DNA of 64,000 bases from Chrysomallon squamiferum (GCA_012295275.1 CM022673.1:17012310-17076309); one strand, 5' to 3'; positions 35,560 to 50,376 are shown, counted from the stretch's first letter. Notes: generated by a model not told the origin, from the letters alone. A program made the numbers and translations.

Positions 35560-37665
35560 GATTGGAAATAACAATAGCTGATGTTGCCAAATAAATAAAA
35601 CAAATAAATGTATTTCTGTTTTGAGGGTTTGAACAGTAATAGCAGTGAATGTCATTCAGTTTGAAAACATTTCAACAACCTACATTAAATTCAGATAACA
35701 TAATGGCACTGAAATAAAAACGTGTGTTATTCAGTTTAATTGTTTCAGAACCACAATGTATTGTGTAATAGTTTTGTTTTTAAATAGGTGTACTATCTGT
35801 ACAGTTTTAAGTAAAACGTTGTTTACAACTTGTTGTTTTGTTTTAATTTATTCTTACGGTTTATATTTCTAACAAGCAGCTTAGTTCACAGATATTACAT
35901 GATTATTTTAGCCAGTGGTATTAAAAAAATAATTAAAAAATAGATATTTCTGTTGTTAAGCATTTTCATAATTAGAACATTCGAAAGTTCTTGTTCCATA
36001 TGTATAATATCTTCTGTAAAAAGGATATTGTAGTAATAAAGACCGGTATCTGGAAAGAAAATATTGATAAGCAAACCCAGAATGAAATCAGCTGAGATAT
36101 TTTGTTGACAAAGATTATCATATATATGTCTTCAGTCTTACCTAATGTAGTTCAGACACTAGAAAACATCTCAAGAAAAATTAACTAGTCATTCTGTTGT
36201 TAACAATATAGGAAATAAATGGAACAGATGTCTGAAATGAGCATGATGAAAGAGTAATTCGTGTAAACGTAGAATAGCCTTGAATTTCCACGATAAAAAG
36301 GTTCATAAACCTATGTGAAATGTTATCTCCATAATCCACAGGACAAAAAGGTCATTTTTTCATTAAATCTTATCAGCTATAAATAACTATAAATCAATTA
36401 ACTCTACTTATGAAACGATTCATAGGAAATAATAATTCTAACCATTTTGACAGTTACTTAGTGTGTGATTGTCCTGCATGTTATGTGACAATCATTATGT
36501 ATAACCGTTTTAAATGTTTTTGTTAATGAATAATGCATAATGTACGTATATCAAAACTAAAATTAAATAAAACAACAATAATAAAATCAGTAAATCAAAA
36601 AGACAACATTGTCACTACAAAACAATGAGAAAAATGTATTCTTATATATAACATAATTTTTGTATTGCAAACGACGTTAATAACATTGTCTGTCTCTAGG
36701 TCGAAGTCTAGTCACTGTAATAAAATAATTTTAGTTAAAGTTACAGAATTGTGAAGAAAAACAATTTGTCATAATTTTGACAAAGGCCATTCAATTCTTC
36801 TGTCACGCAAACATCTTAACGTGTAATTTACTCCCTGCTATTTACAGGATATGGAACAGAGTTACTTTCTCTTGTTACCGTAGCGGCCGACTCGCAGAAG
36901 ATCCATGCATTTCCGGTCAGATAGTCCCATGATAGTTAATGGTTGTCAGCACGAACTAACGTAAATGGCGGAATGTTGGTGATAAATTTCTCTGGTAGCA
37001 AACCGGCTGTTCAGTTTGTTGACCTCGCCATTACATTAATACTTTTATGGACCACATTGACCTGGACATAAAAACCTCTGCTGTGGTCAGTATGTTCTCT
37101 CACTATAAGGTACAAAAGAACAGATCTCTGGCTAATAGCATTACACAATAAAATTTACATTCAGACTCGACATAAAACGATGTTGTGGTCAGTGGACCGT
37201 GTCCGTTTCTAAAAATAAAAAGGTCTCTGTTTTCTGCGATAAAATTGCATTTTCATCGAAACTGAAAGAAGGAACAACATTTTATTAATTAATCATAAGT
37301 CTCTCTATATATATATATGTTTATTTGTTCTGTAAAATAAAATTCATCCCCAGTTTACAATCTGTTTAATGGTATTCTGGTTTTATAACTGTTTTTGTTA
37401 TTGTGATTACCGGGGTACTCACAATTTCTTCAGGCTGACAGTTTGACGAATACTTGGATGATTTATAATGACAGAAAAGATTATGTCCGTCCACCTTTTC
37501 CACCAGTGAAACTCGGATCGGAGCTAAAGAAAATAGTAATTATAATAGTAGTAAACAATATTACATCTCTCTCTTTCTCTGACTTTACTGATTTTAAAAC
37601 ACTGAATTTTCCACTAATATATATATATATATATATAGTTATTATTTCTGATTAATTTTATTATT

Positions 37666-37705
<40 letters not shown>

Positions 37706-38243
37706 TTAATTTATTATTATTACAACTTTTTTTTTTTTTTTTTTTTATAACAAATGTATTAAGCAAGATAATTAGGTTATTTTGGGATATTACTAACGAA
37801 ACAGATGCATCAATTACTTCCGTCTTTTCGGTGAGATCGTTTCCTAAGTTTTGTCACACAGAACGCGAGAGAGGTACACACGTCTGAAACCGAAGTAAGC
37901 GTCAACTACTCGGCTACGCAACTGGTACTACGGAAATGGCCGGAAATTGGAAGTCCGAAAAGAGCGCAGTTGCATGTCGGGAATGCGAGTTATCTTTAGG
38001 CGATGTGTTTTCGGACCAAACTCGGAAGGAAGCACAATCTGGTAAAAATATCTCGTGACGGGACAGCCTAAAGTAGAGATCAGTGTAAATTCACTTATAG
38101 GCTGTGGGATGCCCGAGATCAGAGAGTGTGTGACACACTGCAAATGAAGGAAACAAGCAAGTAAATAAACACAAACAAATGAAAAAGAAGGCAATCGAAA
38201 TACAAACACACAAATGAAAAAGAAAGCAATCGAAATACAAAAA

Positions 38244-38274
<31 letters not shown>

Positions 38275-39383
38275 AATGAAATTAAAACAAACAAATAAAT
38301 AAATAAAAAGGCAAATGAAATCAAAAATAAATAATTAAATAAATTAAATATTTTAAAAGCCAAACAAACAAACAAACAAACAAACAAATAAATTCTGAAC
38401 TGTCTGTTAAAATTTAAAACAAACAGGTAATTAAATAAATGTTAACATTTGCTAAACAAAAATAAGAAAAAAATGAAAGGAGGTTATTTTAAAAACGTTC
38501 AGTAAATAATCCGTTAATTTTTATATACCATTTAGTATATTTAAAAGTGATTTTTGTTGTACACTGTTCACTCATATCTTAACTGATATATAATTACATA
38601 ATAATGATGATGATAATGATAATGACGATTATGATTATGATGTTTGTTTTGAAACCACGTCAAAATATGGACGGTTCATGTTTTCCCAACCCTGACCTCC
38701 ACTTCGTCTTATTGAAATATGTTTCAATATAATTTGCTTATTTTAAATTATTCTTCTTATCAGTATTAACACCTAAATACGACTCTTAATTTTAGTCCAA
38801 GTCAAAATATTTACAAACAATCCATTCTTGCTTTGCAGAATAACTGATAAAAGACGGAGTTTTTATGTAACCACGTGTGTCCTAAATCAATGTGAAACTT
38901 AAACGCGCCGGACACTGACGTGTTGCACAGAGTCGTGACGATAAATCACTGGTGATTGTTTTCTCCAGATTCTCAGATCTGACGACCACGGCGTTGAGAG
39001 CAAGTCCGTGTTGGCGGTCGGCGGAAGGTGAAGGTTAAGTAGACGAGACGTCGATACTCTTTAAGTGAACGCCGTTGTTAGCGTTGCGGCTGTTGTCGTT
39101 AGACGTGCCACATGTCAGAGAGGAGAACGTAGTGGTTAAGTATTTCAAATCTCCCTGCAGCTTAGAGATCAGATGTCTAGTGGCCTTTCCGTACTTAACA
39201 ATGCGCAACACTATACTCTGTGTGTGAATTGATTAACGAGTAAAACGATCGAACTGTTCACACTGACACACGCACACACACACACACACACACAGGGGGA
39301 GAGACAAAGAATGAGAAAAACAGATAGACAAATGTATGGGAAAGAAGGAGAAAGAACTGGTAAGAGAAAAGGTAGGGATGACA

Positions 39384-39449
<66 letters not shown>

Positions 39450-39478
39450 GAGATACACATGTAAATTTTAAAAAGCTA

Positions 39479-39536
<58 letters not shown>

Positions 39537-40011
39537 GTATGCCTAATTTCAGTTTAGTTGAAATAAATAAAAACAAACAAAAATGTAAAAATATCCTAAA
39601 AGCTTCCTGTATTATCCATTATGAATTTCCTTTTTCTTCTCTCTTTGGGAAAATTAAGAACAAAATATTGATTGCATTTATGAATAATAATAATAACAAA
39701 AAAAAAAAAAAAATAATAATAATAATAATAATAAAATAAAAAAAATAAATAAAAAATTCAGCAGCTCACATCAAGTTAAATTAAATATTTTGACGACACT
39801 TGAAGCTAGACATTTATACCGTTTATCGCTTCATACTAAACTGGGAGCACTGATAGGTTTTACATTTTAGTAAACAGAGACAGCAAAAAAAAAAAAAAAC
39901 CACCCAAAACCCAAACAAACAAAAACAAAACACAAAAACACAAAAAAACAGAGAAAAAACCACTTCATGGAAAAAAAATAAAAAAAATAATAATAATATA
40001 AATAAATAAAA

Positions 40012-40058
<47 letters not shown>

Positions 40059-41100
40059 GAAAGAAAGAAAGAAAGAAAGAAAATAAATATGAATAGAAAA
40101 AACAACAACAAACAAACAAACTTAAACTTCCCACACAGTACAGATAAAACAATCACTCGGTGATAACCAAATTCTTCTTCGTGTCGTGAAAACTACACTT
40201 TGGAAGCAACTGGGGAAACATCCAATTTTGCTTCGTTTTGCCTTGTCCCGTTTCGGGTCCAGCAATATCAAAATTAATCACTTTTCTCCATATTAAACCT
40301 TAACTAGAACCGACCTCTTCGACACCTAATGCCTTTAACACATCTTTTGGTGATTAGAGATCATCTAATTTGCAGCATGTCGTCGTTAAACATGCATTCA
40401 CATTTCCTTTCCAATTTCCTTCGCAACACATTCCCGTCCACTACCTTATAGAAACTGCTGGATTCCCCATTATCTGCCACTCTGTAAAGTACACTGGACA
40501 TGCAATATATGGATACAATGATCATTCATCGGAGAATTCGTGAAGGTTAAAAACACGCCTAGAAAGACATCTGGGATTGCACATGTGTCTTTGTCATTTT
40601 TCATCAGAGTTTATCCTCACGATGCCATTAGAAGTCCTTTCCGCACAAACACGTTAGTTAGTGTAATACAGTAGTAACTCTTATTGGAACCCCCCCCCCA
40701 CTGAGACAAAAATTCGAAATCCAGCAAAGCCTCCTACCACCGTTATTGGCATAAATAAAATGAACGAACCGAAATGCGGAGAAATTGTAGTAGAATAACT
40801 AACTAACTAATAAGAATAATTAACTTGTTATGAGAAATATTTTACTAGCTACACGTCAGCTAGATCGGTTTCCGACAAACAAAAACTAGTAAAATATTTT
40901 TTTTATTTCAAGTCGGATCGCATGAATGTGTTATTTATCACTGTTAAATGTAACAGTTCTCTATAGGTATTAATTAAATTGAATTATGTAAGATTCTAAA
41001 TATTTTCAAAACACATTTCAGAATTTACACACAAATTATTTAATAACCTAAATTTCATACCGCAAAACAGATGACTATATTTAACAATGTTTTGTTTTAT
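35560..41100. other. Gene-free intergenic DNA with microsatellites
   Basis: No exon recognised. Patches of more balanced composition occur at 36840-37100, 37790-38120, 38860-39180 and 40150-40760, any of which could be decayed elements or regulatory DNA. Simple repeats include (TTTA)n near 37665-37706, (AAAT)n near 38247-38275, (CA)n, (GA)n and (TA)n at 39265-39540, and (AAAT)n then (GAAA)n at 40010-40083. Confidence 0.5.
39386..39540. repeat. (GA)n followed by (TA)n/(GTAT)n
   Basis: About 30 GA units at 39386-39446, 40 bp of other sequence, then TA units from 39486 to 39524 passing into GTAT units. Confidence 0.92.
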
Positions 41101-41824
41101 AAAATAATATTCACAACCACACAACCCTTTCATACACTGACACAGCATTACGACTTCGCGATCACGATCGCGTCATGATCAACGTTCACGTCTGAAAATA
41201 CTTCCCATTACTTTTCCAACATGTGGAAATAAAGCTGTTCTCCGTGTCCATCATCTTGAGGTATTTTGTGACGCGTCTTTGCGGAACTGTGTGTTGAGTC
41301 CTCTGAAACCACGCATCTGACACTAATGCTGTTTAGACGCTGTGAGCAGCTGTTAGTACAACCAGCTGCTTAGCGGAGACGGTCAGTTTGCAGGCGGAGG
41401 TATGACAAAGAAGAAAATGGACGAATTAAGTAGTAATTCCAGCAATTGGGCAATTTCTTCGTGTTTGATTCCAGATTTAAGTCTCAGTCTTGTGATAATG
41501 TGAAGTCTTTAGTCCAGTTAAGTGAGATCTAAATTTTTGTTTTTGCGTGAAATCTTTTAGACTGGTAACTGCAATTAAATCGTGAATATCTTATCGCTAT
41601 TTTAAGCAATAATTTTAAATGTCATTCAGTATAAATAGTGAATTTTGTAAACTATTAAAATTTCTAAATAATATTTTAGTTTATAGGAAGTCTCTGTTAT
41701 TCTCTTGTTACAGGTGTAATAATAATAATATATCAGTGAAAAATGGTAATAAACATTAATAATAGATACAGAAGTGGTCGGCTAATCTCTCTGTATAAGC
41801 ATTAACTCGACAGTGCTCAGTCTC

Positions 41825-41885
41825 GATGGTGCAGTGCTTTCCGCATTGAGAACTACCGCGGAGATGGGAGACATCTATCCAATCC
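41825..41885 (+). other. Possible tRNA-derived SINE fragment
   Basis: GATGGTGCAGTGCTTTCC resembles an internal RNA polymerase III A box, and ACCGCGGAGATGGGAG is reminiscent of the middle of tRNA-derived SINEs. A clear B box (GGTTCGANTCC) is not present, so this is weak. Confidence 0.2.
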
Positions 41886-42354
41886 ATTTTCCGTTAATAA
41901 GATTATTTTCCCTGCCTCCCTTCGTCCGCCCATTCGTTCATCCAAATACTATAGGTCTGTGATAGGTATGCTCCACATTGTGATAATTCTATTTGGTCCA
42001 TCCATCCATCCATCCATCCATTCATCCATCCACCCATGCATTCATTTTTATGTATTCGTTCAACAGCCGTTCAATTTTTCATTAAGCAGTTCGGTTAGAT
42101 GACTTAGTCCAAAGGTCAGTTCTTGCCGCGACAGATAATTAAAAGAAATTCATCGACATGGGCTCATCGTTTTGAGCCTCTTCAGGAAAGTAATCTCAGC
42201 TGAAACTAATTAAGACGGTATGTGCATGAAAAAGGATGTGTGTGTTTAACTGCGGATATTAATGTAATTGCAATTGGCTGAGATCCGGTTTTCATATCAA
42301 AGCGAGAAATGTGTGTAAATAACAAGTTTATTACATCTCTGATTGATCTCAGTC

Positions 42355-42366
42355 CACACACACACA

Positions 42367-42412
<46 letters not shown>
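42355..42412. repeat. (CA)n microsatellite
   Basis: About 28 CA units with one CATA interruption, ending in a short GA run. Confidence 0.92.
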
Positions 42413-42415
<3 letters not shown>

Positions 42416-44809
42416 AGAGCATAAATAAGTGTATCTGCTTTTTTTCTTTTTTTTTTAAACATTTATTTGGTAAGCGGATATATTTTTACTTATAAGGAGA
42501 TATATATTTTTTTCAGGACACATAGAAAAGGAAATACAACAGACGAAAACAGAGCGAGCATTATAATTACAAAAATAGGTTCTCCCTACAAATTCCTTCA
42601 TAAACAAAAAAGATAAAAAGGAGCTAATATGATTTAGGTGACTCAATCTTTATTAATAAATAATTATTCATAATTATATGTGACTTCTAACAACCGACAT
42701 TATTTTATATTCAAGTATTATATTCTAGTTTCGCTTTTTTTTTATATAACAAATGTGAAAAGCTGATTATTATTATTATTTTGATTTAATTTAATTTCTG
42801 TGTCATATGCCCACAAAAACCTTGAGAAAATCAAGCTTATATCTTTCAGAATTCGTTAGAAAAAAAGAAAAAAGAAGAAAAAGCCATTACGAACTCGAGA
42901 GAAAACTCGGCTTTAAATACATTTAGCTTCAATCGAAAAAAAAAAATAATTGTATAAAAATATCTTTCTTTTCCTAAGCCAACAAATAAAGAATAAAAGT
43001 GGTTAACTATGTAATTAAAATTCGAGATTTTTATATCCAATTTCAACAAAAGTCCATATTTTTAGAGCGTGCGACAAGAAAAGGGAGATAATTAAACTAT
43101 TTACCTTTCTTTTTCTTTTCTGAAGACTTGCTTTTATTTAACATAGCTTGTTAATGTTATCGTGAAAATGAACTGAATTAATAAGTATTACAAAAAGGTT
43201 AATGGTTTGTACCTACCGGTATATATATTAAACACTGATTAACCCATATCAAAGTAATCAGTCGTGTCTGTAACGTACGAACCAAGTTCATGATATACCT
43301 GACTTTGCGACAATGCCCCGTTATTAAATGTATTACCGATTCAAAGAAAATAGATAAGCTGTTATTTCTGACTGAATCTATTGTTGTTTCTTTATTACAA
43401 CTAATGCCGCAACTACTTCTGCTGCTACTACTTCAGCTATTACTAGAACTGATGGGACAAAATTATAATAGAAATATTTTCACTATTAAAATAAAAGACA
43501 AAACACAGTTCAACTTCAAACATTTATTTCTTTTGTTATTTATTTTTATACTGGAATATAAATTATGGGTGAAATTATATGCTTAATATATTAATAACTT
43601 TAAAAATTAACTGTGTGAGTATCAATTGCTTTAGTATCACGTTTCTAAACCGACATCGATTATCGACTTCCGCTCATACACACTACGGTCTCGCACTAGA
43701 GTTAGGTTTTCCTCAGATAAGACACGCTAATATAAGTACATACTGTACTAGCTGTAATAAGATTTAAAGGAAAAAAAAAAAAAAAATAAAAAAAATACAG
43801 AAACGAAAACAGAATAACAACCGATAATAAAGAACTATCACAATATAGACATATATATTTATTTATCTCTAATAAATAAGGTTCACATCTTATCACTTGC
43901 GAAAACAGATCTGGCACGATTTAATTGAAACCTACACACAAACACTTTTATATATAATTATATTGTTTTTACTTATATTTATATTATTCAGTCATTAGTA
44001 TATAAACAATAACAGACGTACTAACGTCATAAATAAACCATTATAAAATGAAAAATATATACATAAAAACATATATACAGAGGCACACACACACATACAT
44101 TTATTTATATAGATGCATGCATACATACGTACATACACATACAAATATGTAAACACATACTAATATATATATATATACACACACACATACACACACGAAC
44201 ATACAAGCATATATACATACATAAAACATATACATAAAGATTATACATATATTTTTTGTATTAATAAACATAAAAAATTATAAACCACTATAAACGAAAA
44301 CGAAAATATTAACAAACAAGAACTTTGATATTAAATATTTTGTAATTCATATTACAAATTCAAAAATATTTTGCTCTTAAACTAATAAACTCAAACGTTT
44401 AGTATATTAAAACTAACAAAAACAGACAACGTGTTTAAACTATCACAGAATTATCGGTTTATCATCACACACAAAAGCGAAGTGTGATGAACGTACTATT
44501 TTGGTATTCAGTTAGTCTTTATAAAGTATCTCAGTCTCATACATAATAATATACATACAGATACTTGAAAATATTCACTGATTCATACATAGATATCTTG
44601 AAAACAAATACACTTATAGGATAAAGTATTACTTAACTCTGCGTAACATAAAATGTTTTCGATATTAATGATGCAAGCAACTTTACTTAGTAAATATTTA
44701 TCGAATTTTAGATGCCATTTTGGGCCACGATCATTTTTGTGTTGACTTTTGTATGTATTCACAACAGACTTTTACATATGGAGCTTCCGAAAATAATCTG
44801 AGGTCTTAT

Positions 44810-44973
44810 GTTACAAACACATATACACTGACACGCGTATTCATACATACATACATGCATGCACGCATACATACACACATATATAACACACAAAACACAC
44901 ACGCACCATCCATACATCCATGCACACATCCATCCATCCATCCATACCTACACATACATACACACTCATATAC

Positions 44974-45007
<34 letters not shown>

Positions 45008-45122
45008 GCGCACACGTACATATACACATAAATACATACACATACACACATAAGTATACATATCTACATACATACATATACACACATGTACATACACATA
45101 CACATGTACATTACACATACAT

Positions 45123-45153
<31 letters not shown>

Positions 45154-45155
45154 GA
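44810..45155. repeat. Compound ACAT/CATC/TA/CA simple-repeat block
   Basis: Intermixed (ATAC)n, (CCAT)n, (TA)n and (CA)n tracts. Open frames in several registers here are products of the repeats and are not genes. Confidence 0.9.
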
Positions 45156-45773
45156 CAATCGTGGAGAGATGAGTACTATGATATTTACATTTAAATATAC
45201 ACTGAAAATCGTCTTGTACACAAGATTAATATACACTGATACATCGTATGATACAAACATAAAACTTGAAAAGTAATTTTATATAACTGCCAAGGTCACT
45301 GTTAACGTTTCTGAACTAATATGTTTGTGAGACTCGGTTTTTTGGAGATAGCGAAAATAGCTCAACTGAAAAAAAAAAAAAAAAAAAAAAACGTTTAATG
45401 TTTCAGAGATATCCTACACCACATGCACACACTAAGTACTTCCAAGAGAGAGAGAGAAACAGAGAGAAAAAAGTTTATTTCACAGACTAAGGAGATTAAC
45501 ACACATATATAGATAAAGTTATATAATTTCAAAGTGTATTAGAGCATCTCTGGAAACGGTTCAAATTTCTAAATCTGTTAATGCATAAATGTACATGTAT
45601 TTCTTTCTCGCAGATTTATATGGACTGTTAAAAAATGTTATGTGAATAAATGTAAACGTTCGTTCTCATTCGTATTTTTAATTATTAGTCTTGTTTGGTT
45701 TAACAAAGTTCAAATTCCATTAAAAGATCTTTGTAAATTCTTCACACATTCCAAAATTTATTAAAGCATCGTA

Positions 45774-45791
45774 GTAATTATTATTATTATT

Positions 45792-45824
<33 letters not shown>

Positions 45825-45915
45825 ATTATTATTTTTATTATTATTATTGTGTTCTTGTTATTATTATTATTGTTATTTTTGTTGTTATTATTATTGTTGT
45901 TGTTGCTGATGTTGC

Positions 45916-45960
<45 letters not shown>

Positions 45961-45995
45961 TACTACTACTACTATTATTATTAATATTATCATCA
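45774..45995. repeat. Trinucleotide repeat block (ATT/GTT/ACT)n
   Basis: Runs of ATT, GTT and ACT follow each other. The register stays in three-base steps, which produces a low-complexity open frame on the minus strand. Confidence 0.9.
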
Positions 45996-46229
45996 TCATT
46001 ACTATTATAACTTCTAAGGAAACTGGCAAGCTCCAGATCGCGTACAAACTATTAAAAATGTACAACAATAAATAATATTAGGAACACTTGAGCAAGTTCA
46101 GTGTATTCTAGATAAAACAACAATACAAACTGACGCATATAAATAAATATGTAACCCATAATAACACGGCTCAGAAGATCCGACGATTTGTGCTTCGGTC
46201 TCGAATATTTCTGAAAATGATAATGTACT

Positions 46230-47060
46230 TGATTACTTTTAAAATAGAAATATACTTCTTTAATTTTTAAATAAAAATGTACTTTATTATTTTTTTAAAT
46301 AAAAATATACTTTATTACTTTTAAAATAGAAATATACTTTATTATTTTTAAATTAAAAATGTACTTTATACTTTTATAATAAAAATATATTTTAATATAT
46401 GTATATATACTTTATTATTTTTAAAATAAAAAATATACTTAATTAGTTTTAAAATAAAAATATATATTTCTATTTTTTAAATAAGTATATACGTTATTAC
46501 TTTTAATCAAAACATAGTTTACTTATGTTTAAAATGATATAATTAAGCTTTGAAATACAAGAAATAAATATTTAATATACACCTGGAATAATAAATAGAA
46601 AAATAAAATAGCATTTACTTTTTAGATACGTTACCAAAAATAAGATGTCATAAGATATATTTCTTTGATAATACTTTTCAAATATGTTATTCTTAAAATA
46701 TTATTTTTCAAATGTTACTCTAAAAACATCACAATTTCCAAATAAGTTATACCTAATATGACGTTTCAAATACACTACTCATATGGAAATATGAATACAC
46801 TTTACGCTTAAAATATTTCATACTTTATAAATACGTTACTCTTAAAATATTTCATACTTTATAAATACGTTACTCTTAAAATATTTCATAATTTACAAAT
46901 ACGTTAGTCTTAAAATATTTCATACTTTACAAATACATTGCTTTTAAATAGTTCACAATTTCAATTACGTTACTTTTAAATAGTTCACAATTTCAATTAC
47001 GTTACTTTTAAATTATAACATAATTTCAAATACGTTACTCTTAAAATATTTAATACTTTT
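46230..47060. repeat. Degenerate minisatellite with a 34-bp core
   Basis: From 46829 the unit AAATACGTTACTCTTAAAAT then ATTTCATACTTTAT recurs with starts at 46829, 46863, 46897 and 46931, a period of exactly 34 bp; copies to the right are more diverged. To the left (46230-46500) a related shorter unit based on TACTTTATTATTTTTAAAAT recurs about every 27-30 bp. Confidence 0.8.
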
Positions 47061-49360
47061 CATGTAATTTAAACCATAAAATGCATTGTATTTTTAAAAA
47101 ACATTACACATAAAATATATAATACGTTTTAATAACGTTTTAATAACGTTACTATGGAAATGTATCGTAATTTTCAAGATACGTCATCATGAAAACTGGC
47201 GGTACTGTTGAGATACGTACTCAGAACAGATATCGTAAATGAGAAACGCTTTACACAAAAAACTTAATATGCATGCCATATACAACTTTCATTTTAAATA
47301 TGAAATGAAAATGCCATTGCTCATGTTAATACAATAAAATTATATATTTAATACGAAATATGAAATAAAAAAATATATATAATCATTAAAAACATAGACA
47401 GGCATGAAAGAACATACGCATAGACATCTATGAAAACTACACTCATATTTGTGAGGGTACATAACGGTATATTAAGTAAATAGTATATTGTACATTTATA
47501 AATGTTAAAATGTTCTTATTTTTTTTACGATGCAAGGTATTAGAGTAACTGAAATAATTCACTATGATGATGTTTTCTTCAGCTGTTAATATAAAAATAT
47601 TTTACAAATGTATGCATGCATTAAATGGAATAAAAATAACTTCTTAATGGAAATGATTTGATTAATTTAAAATATGCAATAATTACTATTTAAAGTTTTT
47701 TTTTGTTTTATTTTAATGTAGATATTTTTTTATGATAATATGAAAAGTAATAAAAGCAGACTTATAAAAACGAATTAATGTATAAATATGATAAATAAAC
47801 CAAAAGCAACCGCAACACAAAACACAGAAACGAAGCAGCAAATGTAAAATAATTAAAAATATTAATATGAAAGAAAAAGATGAAAAAATAGGCAGAAAAT
47901 TCCAGTAAAAAACCCACCAGTATTAATGAATGAAAGATGACAATAAATAAATAAATAATATAAAATAGTATTTAAAAATCAAGACCTCTTTTTTGTGTAA
48001 ACGAAAAGATAAACAAGAAAACCTATCAAGATGAAATAGAAAATGGCAAAAGGAAAAAGTTGGAAAACGTTATTAAAAAGGATTAGAACAAGAAAATAAC
48101 GAGATAATGAAGAAAGTTGAGAAGATCATTCAAAAAATAATAATAAATAACTAACCAGCCAACCAACCAATCAAACAACATACCAACCAACACACAAACA
48201 AGTAAGTAAGCAAGTAAGTAAGTAAATAAATAAATATTTAAAAATATATTTTAAATAAGAAATCATTTTCTATAATCGAAAGTCCAATATGCAAAATATT
48301 TTCATGCAGGAATGTGACAAAAAATCGAAAGGCTAGAAGAACCAGATGGAATAATTATTATTTGTTCGATTAATAATATATAACAAAGAAAGAAAGACAG
48401 AAAAAACAACAAACGATCATAATACTGTCAAAAATTCATATCTATATAAAGGCATGCTGATATTTCATAAAAGAAAGATAAAACAGATAAAACAGATTAG
48501 TGTCGTCTATCTAAAAAAATGTTAATATCTAATCAAAAATATATTGTGCGTTGTATTTTAATTAATGTTGAAAATAATGTAAAATATTTCAAAGTTTTCT
48601 TGGTACATAATATCAGTTAATAACATTTTAAGTTTTAGGCTACTGAAATTAAATTTACTATGACATCTAGATTTTTATTTTATCAAGTGTTAATTAATTT
48701 AAATACACATTGTTGTTACCTGACTTACAGTTTATCAAATTTTATCAAATGTTAATTAATTTAAACATACATTGTCGAAATGTATACATTTTATACCAAT
48801 ACATGTTTCATAAAATAAACACGTAGGCGTATTATTTACGGTAGACTACGAGAGATATATACTTATTCTTTTATGTGCAGCGACTTTCTTAAAAACTGCA
48901 CGTTATTTAAAACTAAAACTTGGTACACCGACTGAACATTTTACTTCCACCACTGTTCTAGAACATTTCACTGTATATATACGTTTTATGTTTTAACTTC
49001 AAAATGTCATTAACTTTGCACAAACACTTGCTGTTTAATTAATATAATGTTAATATGCAAGCAAACACATGCATCAGAACAACAAATCCGTCTTCACTGC
49101 TGATTTTACATAAACTAATACTTGACATGTCACACACCGCTGGTTATATAGTTGTTAGTAAGTCACACAAAACCATGCACTAACTAAACGGTTAGCATGA
49201 TAGTTTGTTACAAATCGTTACACAAACCCATGCGTTGTTTGTTAGTATTTCACAGCATATAGATATTTTCTAGGTGTTTATGTATATATATATATATATG
49301 TATATATGTATAGTATATCATGCATAAAGAACGTGTGAAACAAACTCAGGACAACCGTAA
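47060..49360. other. AT-rich intergenic DNA
   Basis: No exon, RNA gene or mobile element recognised. Mostly A-rich simple sequence, including AAGT/AAAT-type repeats near 48190-48235. Confidence 0.5.
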
Positions 49361-49670
49361 ATTTATTCACTATTGGCCATGTAATTATTCGCTGTTATTA
49401 ATAAAATATTTTGGCATTAGGTACAAAATTATTCATTAGTATCCATTATTTGCTATTGGACAAATGATTATTCACTATTAGCCGTTCAACTATTCTGTAT
49501 TATTCATACAGTTCTTCACTATTGGCTAAATAAGTATTCATTGTTAGCAGTAAAATTGTTCACCATTAGCTATGGAATTTTTTCACTATTGGTCATAGAA
49601 TTATTCAGTATTAGTCGTTGATTTTATTCTCATTTAGCCGTACGATTATTGACTTGTTAGGTATAGAATA
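49360..49670. repeat. Degenerate 22-23-bp tandem repeat
   Basis: Units of the type TTATTCACTATTAGCCGTAG recur about 13 times with lengths of 21-23 bp, for example TTATTCACTATTAGCCGTTC, TTCTTCACTATTGGCTAAAT, TGTTCACCATTAGCTATGGA and TTATTCAGTATTAGTCGTTG. Identity between units is moderate, so this is an old array. Confidence 0.75.
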
Positions 49671-50376
49671 ATCTACAAAATTAATTTATCTTACTGAAAT
49701 ATATTTGTTCATTTGATGGAGTCGGACAAGGATGTCTTCTGAAACACGTACTGTTTTAATAATTCATAAAAAGGACACTGAATGATGTGTACAATTTAAA
49801 ACAAAACTAAAGCAAAATATTTTAAAATAAAGATAAAAAAACATTCTGTTTGCAAATGAGAAAAAGAGAATTTGGCATATACCTGTGAATAAATATAAAG
49901 AAAGGTTTGTTAACAAATTAAATGCCAAAATTTATGTCAGTAATGTTTAATATACAAGTCATTTCTGGTAAAAATAAGATGTTAAAATATGCTAGTAACA
50001 TTACCAGTTAGGTCTCAAAATTCTGAGTAATACTGAATGACTGAAATAGTTAAGAATGAAACCGACAGGCTGAGTTTGTTTCACGCGATCTCTACAGAAT
50101 GGAGTGAAAGTGGTTAATGCAAAAACACGCTTTGTTAGTGTTAGCATTAGGATATATGATATAACTGCTGACTAATTATTATAATACCTCGCTAGAGGGC
50201 GCTGTTCTACCGTAGTCATGTCTTGTCTGTAGACTTGTCACTGAAAACATTAATCAACATGACTGAGTAACAGTGTATTAGACATTAACTGTGATACGTC
50301 GCCACATTCTAATACAGTTCATCCATGAAGTACATAGACAAGACAGGGCAATGCCTCTTGACATGGTGCGTAAGAC

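Larger units (their letters stand above)
41100..44800. other. Intergenic DNA, no supported gene
   Basis: A less AT-rich patch at 41130-41450 contains GGCGGAG|gtatga near 41400, which could be a donor, and a 33-codon frame from 41405; neither is convincing. (ATCC)n lies at 41998-42035 and (CA)n at 42355-42412. The rest is AT-rich with poly-A runs. Confidence 0.45.

Noticed and set aside
39211-40156. Several low-complexity open frames on both strands
   Set aside because: They are translations of (GA)n, (TA)n, (AAAT)n and (GAAA)n repeats with no family resemblance.
41340-41505. Possible first exon or 33-codon small gene (MTKKKMDELSSN...)
   Set aside because: No relative recognised, and the same ATG overlaps what could equally be a splice donor; no downstream exon could be tied to it.
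44720-45276. Open frames of 60-118 codons in the ACAT/CA repeat block
   Set aside because: Produced by three-frame openness of the repeats on both strands.
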